Assembly (NCBI GenBank): GCA_916613615.1
Contig: OU744720.1
Location: 4,195,749-4,259,748, forward strand
Source of the DNA: Steromphala cineraria
Lineage: Eukaryota > Mollusca > Gastropoda > Trochida > Trochidae
DNA length: 64,000 nucleotides
Reading direction: 5' to 3'
The notes below the pieces were generated by a model. The model did no database searches. It was not told where the DNA came from and saw only the letters and a program-made list of their open reading frames with translations. Both the position numbers and the translations under genes were made by a program. Below are positions 24,646-35,012 of the stretch, piece by piece. How positions within the stretch are numbered: the stretch's first letter is position 1; each line of letters starts with the position of its first letter.

Positions 24646-24793
24646 GAAAATCTACTACCGCAATTTAAATTGAAATTATTGTACATGATAGTTTCATGTG
24701 CTATAGCTTATATTCTTCATTCATCCTTTTTTATTTCATATAAGTAAATCATTTTTAATTACATTCTTCATTGAGAATGAATCACTTGAGATC

Positions 24794-24806
24794 AAGCTTA
24801 AAGTCA
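24794..24806 (+). repeat. LINE target-site duplication, left (AAGCTTAAAGTCA)
   Basis: Thirteen bases identical to 29469-29481, which follow the poly(A) tail. The first two A residues are ambiguous with the tail, so the certain duplication is 11 bp. Confidence 0.88.
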
Positions 24807-25577
24807 CGTGCTTTTGTTTATAATCACTACCACGTGCTAAGCTATTTATAACTATTTACTGCGCAACTGTTGCCGATGTGGTTGTAGTACTCGGATATAA
24901 CTCTTCCGTTCTTATTTGTTGTAATTCAAGATTTGTTTCTGCAACTGTTAATATCCTAAACGATTATGGACATGGTTTTTATTTTGTACTCAACTAGAGT
25001 GTTATGTTTAATATTGATCAAGATTTTATCTGCGCAACTGTGTCACTAAACCGGATGTAAACGTGTGTAAGAACTTTGTGACAGACAGTGAGTATCCTCG
25101 AAAATTTCTCTTTTAAGTTGATCATATTAATGTACTTGTATACCTAATGAATCTTTTATTATATATACACTACAAACATGATACTCTTTTCGGATGACAA
25201 ATGGCACTGACCCCAACACCCGGCCACTATGTCAACATTTACCAGCTCTGCGCTTCTAGTATACTAGAAAACATGTTTTGTTTAGAAATCTAGAACTATC
25301 TTGGCCTATATCTCCTTTTTGAAATGACTGGTCTCGGGGAGGGAAGATTAGAAAACGCCACAAATTTTTGTGTTTTTAACCGTCCCTCTCTTTTTTCTTT
25401 TCTTTTCCTTTTCTTTATATCTTTCTCCTTTTTTTTATCTTTCTATATTTGTTGAAAAAATGTTCCCATGTATTACACTCTACATTCATCGAATTGACAG
25501 ATTTACTACAATATCAGACCATGATGTCACAAGTGTATTGATCTTTATTCCCCTTAACATGAATTTTTTATTGTACA
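24807..25577 (+). other. LINE 5' leader (5' UTR or ORF1 remnant)
   Basis: The 770 bp contain three spaced copies of a TGCGCAACTGT-like motif (near 24861 and 25031, with a weaker TCTGCAACTGT near 24938) and a long pyrimidine-rich tract (25381-25450). Spaced motifs at the start of a LINE may be promoter elements, but that is inference. The last frame before ORF2 ends in TAA inside an ATGAATAA overlap with the ORF2 start, an arrangement compatible with reinitiation. Its peptide has no ORF1 signature. Confidence 0.5.
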
Positions 25578-26315
25578 ATGAATAATCACATCAAAAAAGT
25601 TAAACTTCTCTCAGCCAATTGTAGAGGACTTGCAAACAAGTCTAAAAGAAAAGAACTAATGAATATATATAGAAAAAAATCATACTCAATCATGTGCTTA
25701 CAAGATATCCACATAGATGAATCTACTTCTAACACTATGAGAAATGAATGGGGCTTGCAATCTATAATCGCTCCTTTTAAATCTAATTCCAGAGGAGTAG
25801 CTATACTCTTTAACAATAACATTGACATAATAATACATAGAACCATAATTGATGAAAAGGGAAACTATATCATTGTAGACATTTCAATAGAGGATAAAAG
25901 AATGACCCTTACAAATCTATATGGCCCTAATACTGATGACCCTCAATTTTACATTGATCTTTTTGATAATATTTTAAAATTTGATAATGATTCATTAGTT
26001 ATAGTCGGTGACTGGAACCTTGTACTTGATCCCTCTATTGATCTAGAGAATTATAAACATGTAAACAATCCAAAATCAAGAGAGACTGTTTTAGAATTTA
26101 TTGAAACTTATAACCTTATTGATATTTGGAGACTTTTAAATGATAAATCTAGAAAATATACCTGGTGGAAAAAGAATCCAAGACAACAAGCTAGACTTGA
26201 CTTCTTTATTGTATCCGATGACATATTTGATATAACATTGGACTCATTCAACAATAACATTAACTTTCTCAAATACTTTAAATCAAGAAAGAGGAAAAGG
26301 ATACTGGAAATTTAA
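25578..26315 (+). pseudogene. LINE ORF2, part 1: endonuclease domain
   Basis: This is the AP-endonuclease-like domain that nicks target DNA for reverse transcription. Visible motifs in order: SANCRGLANKSKR near residues 14-26, the metal-site region LQDIH (the family usually has LQETH; Asp replaces Glu here), SRGVAILF, NLYGPN, GDWNLVLDP near residues 142-150, and RLDFFIVSDD. The frame then derails. The catalytic SDH block expected some 20 residues further on is not in this frame. In the next frame, from 26236, W-T-H-S-T-I-T-L-T-F can be seen, which matches the tail of S-D-H-S-x-I-T-L-x-F. A short deletion with frameshift near 26236-26247 best explains this. The start was chosen at ATG 25578 because conserved sequence begins within 15 residues. 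Confidence 0.93.
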
Positions 26316-28821
26316 TAATTCTTTATTACTAAACCCAGAATACGGGAATTTAGTCAGAAATACATTATATGAGACAGTACAGGAATATGCATCAGAAAAG
26401 ATTGACGACTTCGAAACCCTTGAAGATATTAACCTTACTATTTCTAATTCTTTATTCCTTGAAACTTTATTGATGAAAATTCGTGGAAAGACTATATCTT
26501 TTGCATCTTATATAAAGAAATCCAAAACAAAACTTACAGAAGAACTTGAGGAAAAAATTAAACAAGTTGAAGATAACATTAGAAGAGACTTTCAAAATAT
26601 AAATGAGGAAATGCTCTCTGAACTATCAAAATATAAAAATCAATTGGAAGAAATAAAAAAAGAAGAAATTAAAGGAATACAAATCAGAAATCGAATCCAA
26701 TGGTATGAAGAGGGAGAAAAACCATCAAAATATTTCTGTAACTTGGAAAATAGAAACTTTTCAAAAAAATCAATTAATAAACTAATAACTAAGGACAAAA
26801 CTGAAATCACAGACAGTAAATCAATACTTAATGAGGTTAAGAATTTCTATGAGAATCTATATGCTTCGCATGATGAAGATAGAGTAAAGAATTGTCTAAA
26901 AGATATTAAGACCCCAACTTTACACAGAACACTGAGAGAAAATCTTGAAAAAGAAATCAGTATGGAAGAAATCAGCAAAAATGTTTATAAAATGAAAAAT
27001 AACAAAAGCCCAGGAATTGACGGTTTTCCAATAGATTTCTTTAAATTTTATTGGAAAGATCTAAAATTTTGGATTTATAGATTTGTTAAAGATGTATCAA
27101 ATAAGAATGACATGTCCCTAAGTATGAAGAGAGGTGTAATTACTTGCATACCAAAAGCAAACAAAGACAGAACATTACTAAAGAATTGGAGGCCTATCAC
27201 ATTACTTAATGCAGTTTATAAAATTATCAGCTCATGTATAGCAAATAGATTAAAGACTACATTAGATGAATTAATTCACTCTAACCAAACCGGTTTTATT
27301 CCGGGCAGAACCATCAGTGAAAACACAAGACTCTTATATGACATAATTTTTGAAACTAAAAAACAAAACATTCCTGGCCTTCTAATTTTGATTGACTTTG
27401 AAAAAGCATTTGACTCTGTTTCTAAAAATTTCATTAATGAAGTTTTACAAAAATTTGACTTTGGACCTGAAATGATTAGATGGATAAATATTTTGACATA
27501 TGACACTACCTCATGTGTTATCCAACATGGCCATATTTCTGAATTTTTCCCTAATGAAAGAGGCTGTAGACAGGGAGATCCCTTGTCTCCATACCTTTTT
27601 CTTCTTGTGGCTGAGATTCTGGGTTGTATGATTAGAAATAATGACAAAATCAAAGGTATTACTATTAACGATACTGAATATAAGCTTGATCAATATGCTG
27701 ATGACACAGAATTATTTCTTGATGGTACTGAAGACAGCTTGTATGCTGCTATTGACACAATTAATAAGTTCTACAAAATGTCTGGTTTGAAAATTAATTT
27801 AGATAAATCAAAAGCAATTTGGAGTGGAGCAAAAGCTAAATCTATTGACATAATATGTAAAGATCTCAATATCGAGTGGAAGACGGGTGAATTTGATGTA
27901 CTTGGTATTAAATTTACGCCTGATCTTGAAAACTTATGGGTGATAAACACCCGAAAGAGACTTGAAGAAATTAATAGACTCTTATCATCATGGAGGAAAA
28001 GAAATTTAACTCTTATTGGTAAAATTACAGTGATAAAAACTTTAGCAATTTCTAAATTAGTTCATATCTTTAACTCTTTACCTAATCCCCCTGCTGAATT
28101 TATTACTGCTCTTGAGAAATTATTTTTTAAATTCATATGGAATGGCAAAAATGATAAAATAAAAAGAAATGTTCTAAAAAATAAATATGATGATGGGGGT
28201 TTGAGAATGATTGACACAACTAGATTTATAGATGCTTTGAAATTATCCACCTTAAGATTGTATCTAAAAAACCCTATGAAGAATAACCCCTGTCAGATAC
28301 CTTTTGATGATATTTTTAATTTTGGAGCAAACTCTGATACTTATTTGAAGATAGAAAATCCTTTTTGGCAAGATGTATTAAAGGCTTGGAAAGTATTCCA
28401 CAAAAAACATTATGTTGACCCTGACATTTTAGATAATATTTTACCCCAACCTCTTTGGTTTAATCACAATTTCAAAAACAGATCACACTTTATAAAAGAT
28501 TGGGCAAATAAAGGAATTATGACTATTAATGACATATGTGATGAAAAAGGTCTACTATCAATGGAATCTATAAAAGATAAATACAGCATCAAAGGTACAT
28601 TTCTAGATTATAATTACTTACTATATATTTTGCCTGACTTATGGAAATATACCCTTACCCACTCGTGTACAGAAATAAATGACAGAAGCATAAATGTTAC
28701 TGAATGCCAGTTGAATTTAATGAAAACATCAAAAGGCTCAAGACTTTTTATGACATACTTATCTCAACAGTCGAATACCCTAACATTTGTAACAAATGGC
28801 AACTTTTATTTCCTGAAATGA
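26236..28821 (+). pseudogene. LINE ORF2, part 2: reverse transcriptase
   Basis: This frame continues ORF2 after the first shift. A linker includes RGKGYWKFNNSLL (typical of L1/Tx1 endonuclease-RT linkers) and a charged coiled-coil-like stretch. The RT blocks follow: NNKSPGIDGFPIDFF, ITCIPKANKDRTLLKNWRPI, TGFIPGRTISENTRLL, ILIDFEKAFDSV (first catalytic Asp), GCRQGDPLSPYLFLLVAEIL, DQYADDTELFLDG (Y-A-D-D catalytic pair), GLKINLDKSKAIW and DVLGIKFTPD, then the thumb-like segment through DDGGLRM. All catalytic Asp residues are present and the frame is uninterrupted for over 2.5 kb, so decay is recent or slight. It derails again near 28704-28752. Part of one polyprotein with the entries on either side. 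Confidence 0.96.
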
Positions 28822-29327
28822 TATTTGATTGGAAAAACATATTTACAATATATATGAAGGCATTAAAAGACACTAAATTACTGGATTTTCAATATAGATT
28901 TCTTCATGGTATCATCTACACTAAAAGAGAATTACTCAGAATGAAAAAAGTTGACAATAGCTTATGTTGCTTTTGTAAGAATGTTGACGAAAGTGTCTGT
29001 CATGTATACTGGGAATGTGAGGAAACACAAATCTTTTGGAATAATTTACAAGATTGGCTTAATAACTCATTTCCAACTCCAGTGATATTTTCTAAACTCT
29101 TAGTCTGGTTTGGTACTCAACACCAAAACAGACTAATTAATCACATCATTATTTCTGCTAAAAGATATATATATCTTAGCAATATCAAAAATACATCACT
29201 AAATTTCAATATATATTTAAAAATTTTGAAACAAATATTCTTTGTAGAAAATTTTATTGCAACCAGAAACAATAAAAATCAATATTTTGAAAATAAATGG
29301 CGTCTCCTCACTCCAGTTCTTATGTGA
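28704..29327 (+). pseudogene. LINE ORF2, part 3: C-terminal cysteine-rich segment
   Basis: Past a second frameshift, the frame carries FYDILIS...NKWQLLFP, DWKNIF, QYRFLHGIIYTK, and then a zinc-knuckle-like CCFCKNVDESVCHVYWEC followed by FW. This is the usual C-terminus of L1/Tx1 ORF2, where a C-x2-C...H-x4-C cluster assists nucleic-acid binding. The ATG at 28704 follows a stop directly and is not a real start. The shift probably sits at or before the T5 run near 28748. It ends at TGA 29325-29327, 113 bp before the poly(A). Confidence 0.92.
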
Positions 29328-29438
29328 ACACCAATCTATTCCATATTCAAATTGCCTGTTGTACTCTTTATTGTTTAATCTGTTTAACATTGCCTATGTA
29401 TGTTATTCTATCTGTAACTATGTAAACATTGGGAACTA

Positions 29439-29440
<2 letters not shown>

Positions 29441-29470
<30 letters not shown>
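29441..29470 (+). other. LINE poly(A) tail
   Basis: Thirty uninterrupted A residues directly follow the 3' UTR. The AATAAA hexamer overlaps their start. A tail this pure suggests recent insertion. Confidence 0.95.
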
Positions 29471-29473
<3 letters not shown>

Positions 29474-29481
29474 TAAAGTCA
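29469..29481 (+). repeat. LINE target-site duplication, right (AAGCTTAAAGTCA)
   Basis: Matches 24794-24806 exactly; see the LINE entry. Confidence 0.88.
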
Positions 29482-30944
29482 ATCTCAGGCAGGATATATT
29501 TGATAAACGTAAAGAAATCCAAAAGAATTGACTCAGTTATATATTGTGCAAATTAATTACTTCACAGATATTGTCTTTTTCACAAGGATACCAATGGCCG
29601 TCGGATGAATGTGTTTAGCTACAGCTATAGAACGTTCTTAGTACATGCAAGTTTATCCAACAGAGTTAGCTGTATAGTTAAACATATGTTATTTCAAAAA
29701 AGAAACCAGATTGGAAAACAAGTAAATAATGCTTATATTAATGCCGCTCCCTTACAAAATACAGTTAAATTATAGTGACGCACACATGGACAGATCTGTA
29801 CACATATAATATGCAGAGACAACAATGATTTTGAAATATACAACTAGCAATCTAAGGCTAATACTCTATAATCAACTGGTTCTCATATACCATATTTTTG
29901 TGCAGCCAGTTGAATTTGATTCTCTTAACATTTATTTCCAATAAATTCAAAGTCTGTTTTACCAAGTACTATAGATTTGGAATGATTAGCGAAATGACAT
30001 AACAAATTTGGAATCTCAAAAGGTATTCACTGAAAAAAATACCTCTCAGTTAGTACACTCATTTAGATTTGAATTACGGTAGCCGATTTCGTCAAATTAT
30101 GTACTGTAGGCTTCGTTTAGGCTGTAGTGATCTAGAATTTAATAAATTTGAAAGGCATATTTCAGACGATCCCGACTGTTCATGAGGCGCTAATCTAATT
30201 ATTTACTGGTTTGCCCAAACTTTTCTCACTTAAGGAATGGTGCATTATACTACCAAAAAGGATACAGCTTAAAACAATTTTATATGGAATGATATTATAT
30301 GATATATCTGATCTTGGCAACTTCACCATTTTAAAATCTGTTTACCTCTTCATCACCACTTCTAACAGATGATTTTGATTTAAACATATTTTATTCACAA
30401 GAATAGGATTGGGAACAAGTTGTCCAACTTAGAACACCCTCTCCATATAATCTAATAAATTCGAAAAAAGAGTTTAAGATGTTTACTTCCAAGCCATTGA
30501 AAGGAAATTTATATTTTTATTGTTGATTGTATTATCGCATTTCATGTCATCAGAATGTTCTTTGCTTGAAACATCACATTTGTATCGGAACGGTATTAAT
30601 ATGAGCCCCTGGCTTGTTTGCCAGTCCGTTTTATATTTACACGAATAATAAAATATGTTGAAACCATTTCAAATAATGATATTGTTAAATGTTTTAATTC
30701 ACAGTGGTAGTCATTGAGGATTATATGCACCAATAACATTATACAAGATAAATAATTAACTGAAAATAAACACAATGATATAATATTAATTAATCCAGAT
30801 TCAGTTTTTATGTTTCTGAAAAGTTTAAAGCTTTATTGGTTGTTTTCCTGGATGCTTTTTACAATTAATTTTCTTCAATTTTGCATATGTCAGAGTGTTC
30901 AACATCAAGCTTATCTATTTTAGCCGTTAATTGGGAACTGTTAT
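29482..30944. other. Non-coding stretch
   Basis: Apart from the diverged duplicate at 29690-29790 (pair of 24330-24480), no gene, RNA or repeat was recognised. Confidence 0.5.
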
Positions 30945-31054
30945 TGTAACAATCAGCCCTCGTTAGCCCCTGCTGTCAAGTTGACAATATATCACAGATT
31001 GGCACCTGCTGTGTATACAGACTTACAGGTGGGCATACTCAAGCTATTGCTTGT

Positions 31055-31126
31055 CACGTGTCTCTCTTATAACAATATGATGCAGTATCTGATTATTGAA
31101 ATCCGAATGGTTAAGAAAGAACCAAT
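31055..31126 (+). promoter_or_regulatory. Possible promoter-proximal E-box and CCAAT box
   Basis: CACGTG at 31055-31060 and CCAAT at 31122-31126. The CCAAT with its following GAGAT-like context is kept in the inverted paralogue; the palindromic E-box is not (CACTGG there). Position upstream of the conserved donor is suggestive only. Confidence 0.3.
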
Positions 31127-31283
31127 GAGATGATTTTAGCTAAATGTCTGCATTGACCTATGTACCCGACCTGATCATTATTGAAATGACCTTTGAAGAC
31201 AGAGGCAAAAATGTGTTGCTTAATCTGATCAAATCAGTGATGGATTAATGTGCATTTGATTGAATATTGATACTCATATTCGG

Positions 31284-31294
31284 AAAAGGTAAGT
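31284..31294 (+). other. Splice-donor-like site AAAAG|GTAAGT
   Basis: A strong match to the 5' splice consensus, with GT at 31289-31290. It sits in the best-conserved block of the inverted pair, where the other copy has AAG|GTTAGT. I could not identify an acceptor or a coding exon to join it to. Confidence 0.35.
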
Positions 31295-31415
31295 TTCACA
31301 TGCTTTTGCAGTCTATCTTTTGGCAAACTTAGTAATTTGATATGTAGTTTGTATATATGGTTGCCATGTATTTCAATTGTTTGATATCAAAATTTGTAAG
31401 ATTGTTACTATGTCA

Positions 31416-32325
31416 AATACATTAGATTACTTTTTCCCTTTGTAACAAAAAGATAAGGAAGAACAATGTATGTTTTGTTTAAACATTTTTTAACAAATTA
31501 ATCATGCAATTAATATGGTAAATGTAGAAGCATGATAAATGAAGTAAGTACATATGAAATAGACAAAAAGAAGTGAACGTTATCATTACATCAAATTTAC
31601 AGATAAGTTCAAATTATAAAATATCTTATCTATCACTAGTTTTGTTATCAAAAGGTTTTTGTAAAACAAATAAAAATGCAATATGTCTTATATTTCAGAG
31701 ACAAATTATTACAATTGTTATTTGATAGACACTTAATTGCATATCACCCTTGTTTTTATATACAAATATTCAAATAAGTTAAATTTGATTTTGTAATTTT
31801 CAATGGGTAATATTTTTCTTAAATTTGATACTGAAATATCGTTGACCTACACAAGTTAAATTAAAGAACTTACTGATATTCAAACGTTCATTCTTGTTAA
31901 TATTTGCTGAAATATATAACGATTATAAACTGATTCATGTTTGTGAAACCCCATACTTGTAAGAAGGGCATTATACAGATTTTAATAGCTGGTGGCGACT
32001 TCAAAGATATCCTGACTATAAATATACAATATGTTGGTTTCCAATGTTTCTGCCGTGCATCCAGTTTTCTTCTAAGTGTAGAACAAAATAATGTATAATA
32101 TGTGCATCTATGACAAAGAATATATTGTAAGTGTACTTATTGTGAGTGTTTAATTATTAAGTTGTTTTCCCCAATATATTCATCTGATGTCAATATAACT
32201 AACTTAATATCAATATTAAGCATTCACAAAATACTGAATCCACCAAATATAAATTTGTTGAAGTCAGTTTATTAAAACATTATAACAATTTCCTACAGTA
32301 TCCTATAGTTTCATGAAGTATCCAA
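31416..32325. other. Non-coding stretch
   Basis: Contains a short piece near 31715-31765 resembling 22625-22670. Otherwise AT-rich with nothing recognised. Confidence 0.45.
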
Positions 32326-32450
32326 GAGTTTAATGACTTTGGATACGGGGCATTTCATGGGCAGGAAATTTTTGTGAACGCCAAGTATACTGACGTTCAC
32401 TGATCATGAAATTCGGAATTTCCTGGTCAGTGAACATCATTAAACTGCTA
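32326..32450. mobile_element. Small inverted-repeat element
   Basis: Ends AGTTTAATGA (left) and TCATTAAACT (right). Internal stretches such as GTGAACGCC / GACGTTCAC and CATTTCATGGGCAGGAAATT / AATTTCCTGGTCAG are also in inverted relation. The size and ends suggest a miniature DNA element or the hairpin remains of one. GTTTAATGA-rich sequence also occurs at 17951-18025. Confidence 0.45.
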
Positions 32451-34238
32451 TATTTTTTCCTGTGATATAAACACATATCACATACATCCGCCAATAGGAA
32501 GGAAAGGATTATGACACTTTGTCAAATATTGTCTCTGTACGAAGTAGATATTAATAAAAATAGAAGATTATTTTCAGAATAGGTTTCTTTACTGTTGATT
32601 AATGCTTCAAGTTTATTTATACACTTACAAATATACAACAATAAGTGATATTGCTTTGATATAAAATAAGTCCGACGCCATGCACATTTGCAGATTGACC
32701 ACACGATAGGTACTAGATAGCTCAAACAAAATGCCAATTGCTCTTAACAAGATAATTTCAGATTTTGCTTATTCACAGCAGTTTATCCTTGGCGACTTTT
32801 GTTTTTCTACCATTTTCAAGGAGCGATGATTAAAATGGTTACACCAACAAATGTACTATTTTTTCAGGATAATGGCACAAGATTGTTTAGTCTGAGAAGC
32901 TATGATAACATTGATCGCTAACATCATTTTAACTCACAGTTGACCCCATATTGCAAAACATTCGATGCAATAACTGTTTTGTGCCCTTAAGCAACCCTCA
33001 TACACTTTTGCTATAACCTGTTGTCAGGATCTAAAAGTTATTAGTTGATCTTTATTGCCCTTATCTTCAGAATTGAAGATACTTTTATGGTCAGGATTTC
33101 TTTTCGAGACCAAACGCATGGGTGAGTACCTATGCTCAAGTAAAGGTAACTCCCCTCAGTGAAAAGGACATAGTGAGGGGCAATTAAGTGTTCTTGAACT
33201 TGGGCTTGTTTTTTTAATAGAAGGATTTGCTTAGCTTGCCCAACACGCATGATGCTAATGGCAAAGTCTATAGGAATATCCTTACTAGCTATGACCTTTT
33301 GAACCTATCAGTAATTATAGTCAAACGACTGTTCAAACTCTGCCTCTTGTAACTTGTAATCAATACATATGGAATCATTTATCTTGTTACTCGGCAGCAT
33401 GTACCCAAAATGTATCAGTGTGGTAAGTGGCAACTGTATCATTTGAAAGTACACTTTTAACATGTTGATATCTTGATAAACAGAAGCACAGTAACTCGTT
33501 GCACAGTGTATTCGATAAATGGATAACACTGTTAAGATATTATCAGTGAAATATTAATATTCAACTTGTCAGTGGAGATTCACTATAAATGAACTGGCCA
33601 CAAAATCAGTATAAGATATATAAATAATGTGTTTGCGTTACGATTCATTATCAACTCATATGAAAACTACAATGTATCATTCATATCTAAAAAAACGGAA
33701 CCAGGTTAACTACTTTAGGTGACATAGCTGCTTTTATATAAAAATTGTTTCACAGATAAAATTGCAAATCTGACCAATGTCTGTTCATCATGAATGATTC
33801 CATTTGTTTACCTTGAATTGTCATGATTTAACTGAACACATTTTAATTTGTTGCACAGAGGTTGGATTATCTGACCACGAGGGCCCTTTCTAATTCCATG
33901 AACATACAATAACCGTACTAGAGAATGTTACATTAATGTGTTCTCTTGAGTATTGGTGTGCACTCTGAACAAGAAAACCACGTGATTTGGGTACCAAACG
34001 CATAATGTCTAAGTACATCATTAAACTTGTATTGGTGAAATCAAGTTCTCGATCAAGCTTATATGTGCTTCATCACTGCTGTCTGAGGACGCCAAGACTA
34101 GCATACATATAGTCAAGGAAGATACATTAGCTTGAGGTATTTGAAGCACCAGCTTCTTTTGTCAGTTCTATTATAACCCTTTAGCACTAACATGGCATTG
34201 AATGTTTCTTCATAGCCAACTGTGACATGTAATATATA
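32451..34238. other. Non-coding stretch
   Basis: No gene recognised. A minor hairpin (CCCCTCA...TGAGGGG) lies near 33153-33181. Confidence 0.5.
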
Positions 34239-34350
34239 GATAGTATTATATGGGTATTTTCATATCACATTCGGTATCAGCCCGAGACCCCAATATCAGC
34301 CCGAGAGCCTTTACCGAATGTGATATGAAAATACCAATATCATACTATTT
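34239..34350. repeat. Long hairpin with 24-bp perfect core stem
   Basis: 34253-34276 and 34312-34335 are perfect reverse complements (beginning GGTATTTTCATATC and ending GATATGAAAATACC). Imperfect pairing extends outward through ATAGTAT/ATACTAT. The 35-bp loop contains TATCAGCCCGAGA twice. Its TATCAGCCCG is the reverse complement of the CGGGCTGATA repeated in the adjacent element. Confidence 0.85.
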
Positions 34351-34863
34351 TTATCATATATACTAAGCAAACAAACTACAAAAATAATTGTAACATTTTA
34401 AAAATTTAATTCAATAACATTAACATGTGGCTGATTTTATCCGTTTGGATAACTACCAATAAACATTCAGCTCCCGAGCCTACGCCTTTACGACTTTTGG
34501 GTTCATATAATCTCTGGTTGAATTTCCAAACTGGAAAGAAAGGAATCAAATTAATTATAATCAAATTGACAAATCCTATCCGCAAGTGACTGTAGCGTTT
34601 TCACGATGTCGGCCACGTTCTAACGTAAGCTGTACAAAGGGAGACAACTCTAAATTCCTCGCGACTTCGATCTATTTTTTTGCGTTCGTTGCCTAGGGTT
34701 CCACGTTCAAGTCCCTTGACGACGGGCTGATACAGGTTTTTGCCCTTGACGACGGGCTGATACAGGTTATCTGCCCTGCGGGCTGATACAGGGTGCTTGA
34801 CGAAGGGTGTATCGTGCATTCAAAATCTCTGTATTTATAAACAAGTATATGATAAAAATAAAT
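34343..34863. mobile_element. TIR-bordered element with 30-bp repeats
   Basis: TATTTTTATCATATATACT at the left (about 34345-34363) is matched in reverse complement by AGTATATGATAAAAATA near 34846-34862. Near the right end a 30-bp unit (CCCTTGACGACGGGCTGATA + CAGG...) occurs at 34713 and 34743, with a shortened third copy at 34774. The shared GGCTGATA motif links it to the hairpin on its left, and the two may be one composite element. No coding capacity. Confidence 0.5.
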
Positions 34864-35012
34864 ATAACATATATTGATAATAACTGTAACTAGCCTATTC
34901 TGCATTATTTAAGTATTCCTGCAATATAATGGAGCTATATCTCAGATGTCTATAATCCGTTTAGAAACCATGGCTAAAGCATAATCTGTTTATCACTTGT
35001 TTAGTCATATTC

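Larger units (their letters stand above)
24807..29468 (+). mobile_element. LINE of the L1/Tx1 group, complete-ended but frameshifted
   Basis: The order is about 770 bp of 5' leader, an ORF2 with an apurinic-type endonuclease, reverse transcriptase and a C-terminal cysteine-rich segment, a ~110-bp 3' UTR, then 30 A residues starting at 29441 with AATAAA at the tail start. A 13-bp target-site duplication flanks it, which marks target-primed insertion and fixes both ends. No ORF1 with RRM or CCHC features was found in the leader, so ORF1 is deleted, decayed or never present in this copy. ORF2 carries two frameshifts, and the endonuclease has lost part of its last catalytic motif. The element cannot be autonomous. 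Confidence 0.95.
30945..31415 (+). repeat. Module with CCAAT-type box and splice-donor-like site; inverted paralogue at 18.7-19.15 kb
   Basis: Aligned with the reverse complement of 18670-19150, preserved blocks include ATCAGCCCTCGTTAG, TTACAGGTGGGCATACTC, GTCACGTGTCTCTCTTAT, CCAATGAGAT, GATGGATTAATGTG, AAAAG|GTAAGTTTCACATG, ATCTTTTGGCAAAC and GAAATACATGGCAACCATAT. No open frame of note lies before the donor, so if it is transcribed the exon is non-coding. A decayed repeat present twice is the simpler alternative. Confidence 0.65.

Noticed and set aside
24490..24747. Small protein with 22-residue LYKRQ repeats
   Set aside because: Two repeats only, produced by a DNA-level duplication; the start lies in a TATG microsatellite, and no relative is recognised.
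25370..25585. ORF1 or displaced endonuclease end (contains R-I-D and S-D-H-D strings)
   Set aside because: The strings lie upstream of the endonuclease start, the rest of the frame is a pyrimidine-rich tract, and the true RLDFF and THS remnants are found at their proper place downstream.
33153..33181. CCCCTCA/TGAGGGG hairpin as a regulatory structure
   Set aside because: A 7-bp stem is expected by chance many times in 64 kb and nothing around it supports a function.
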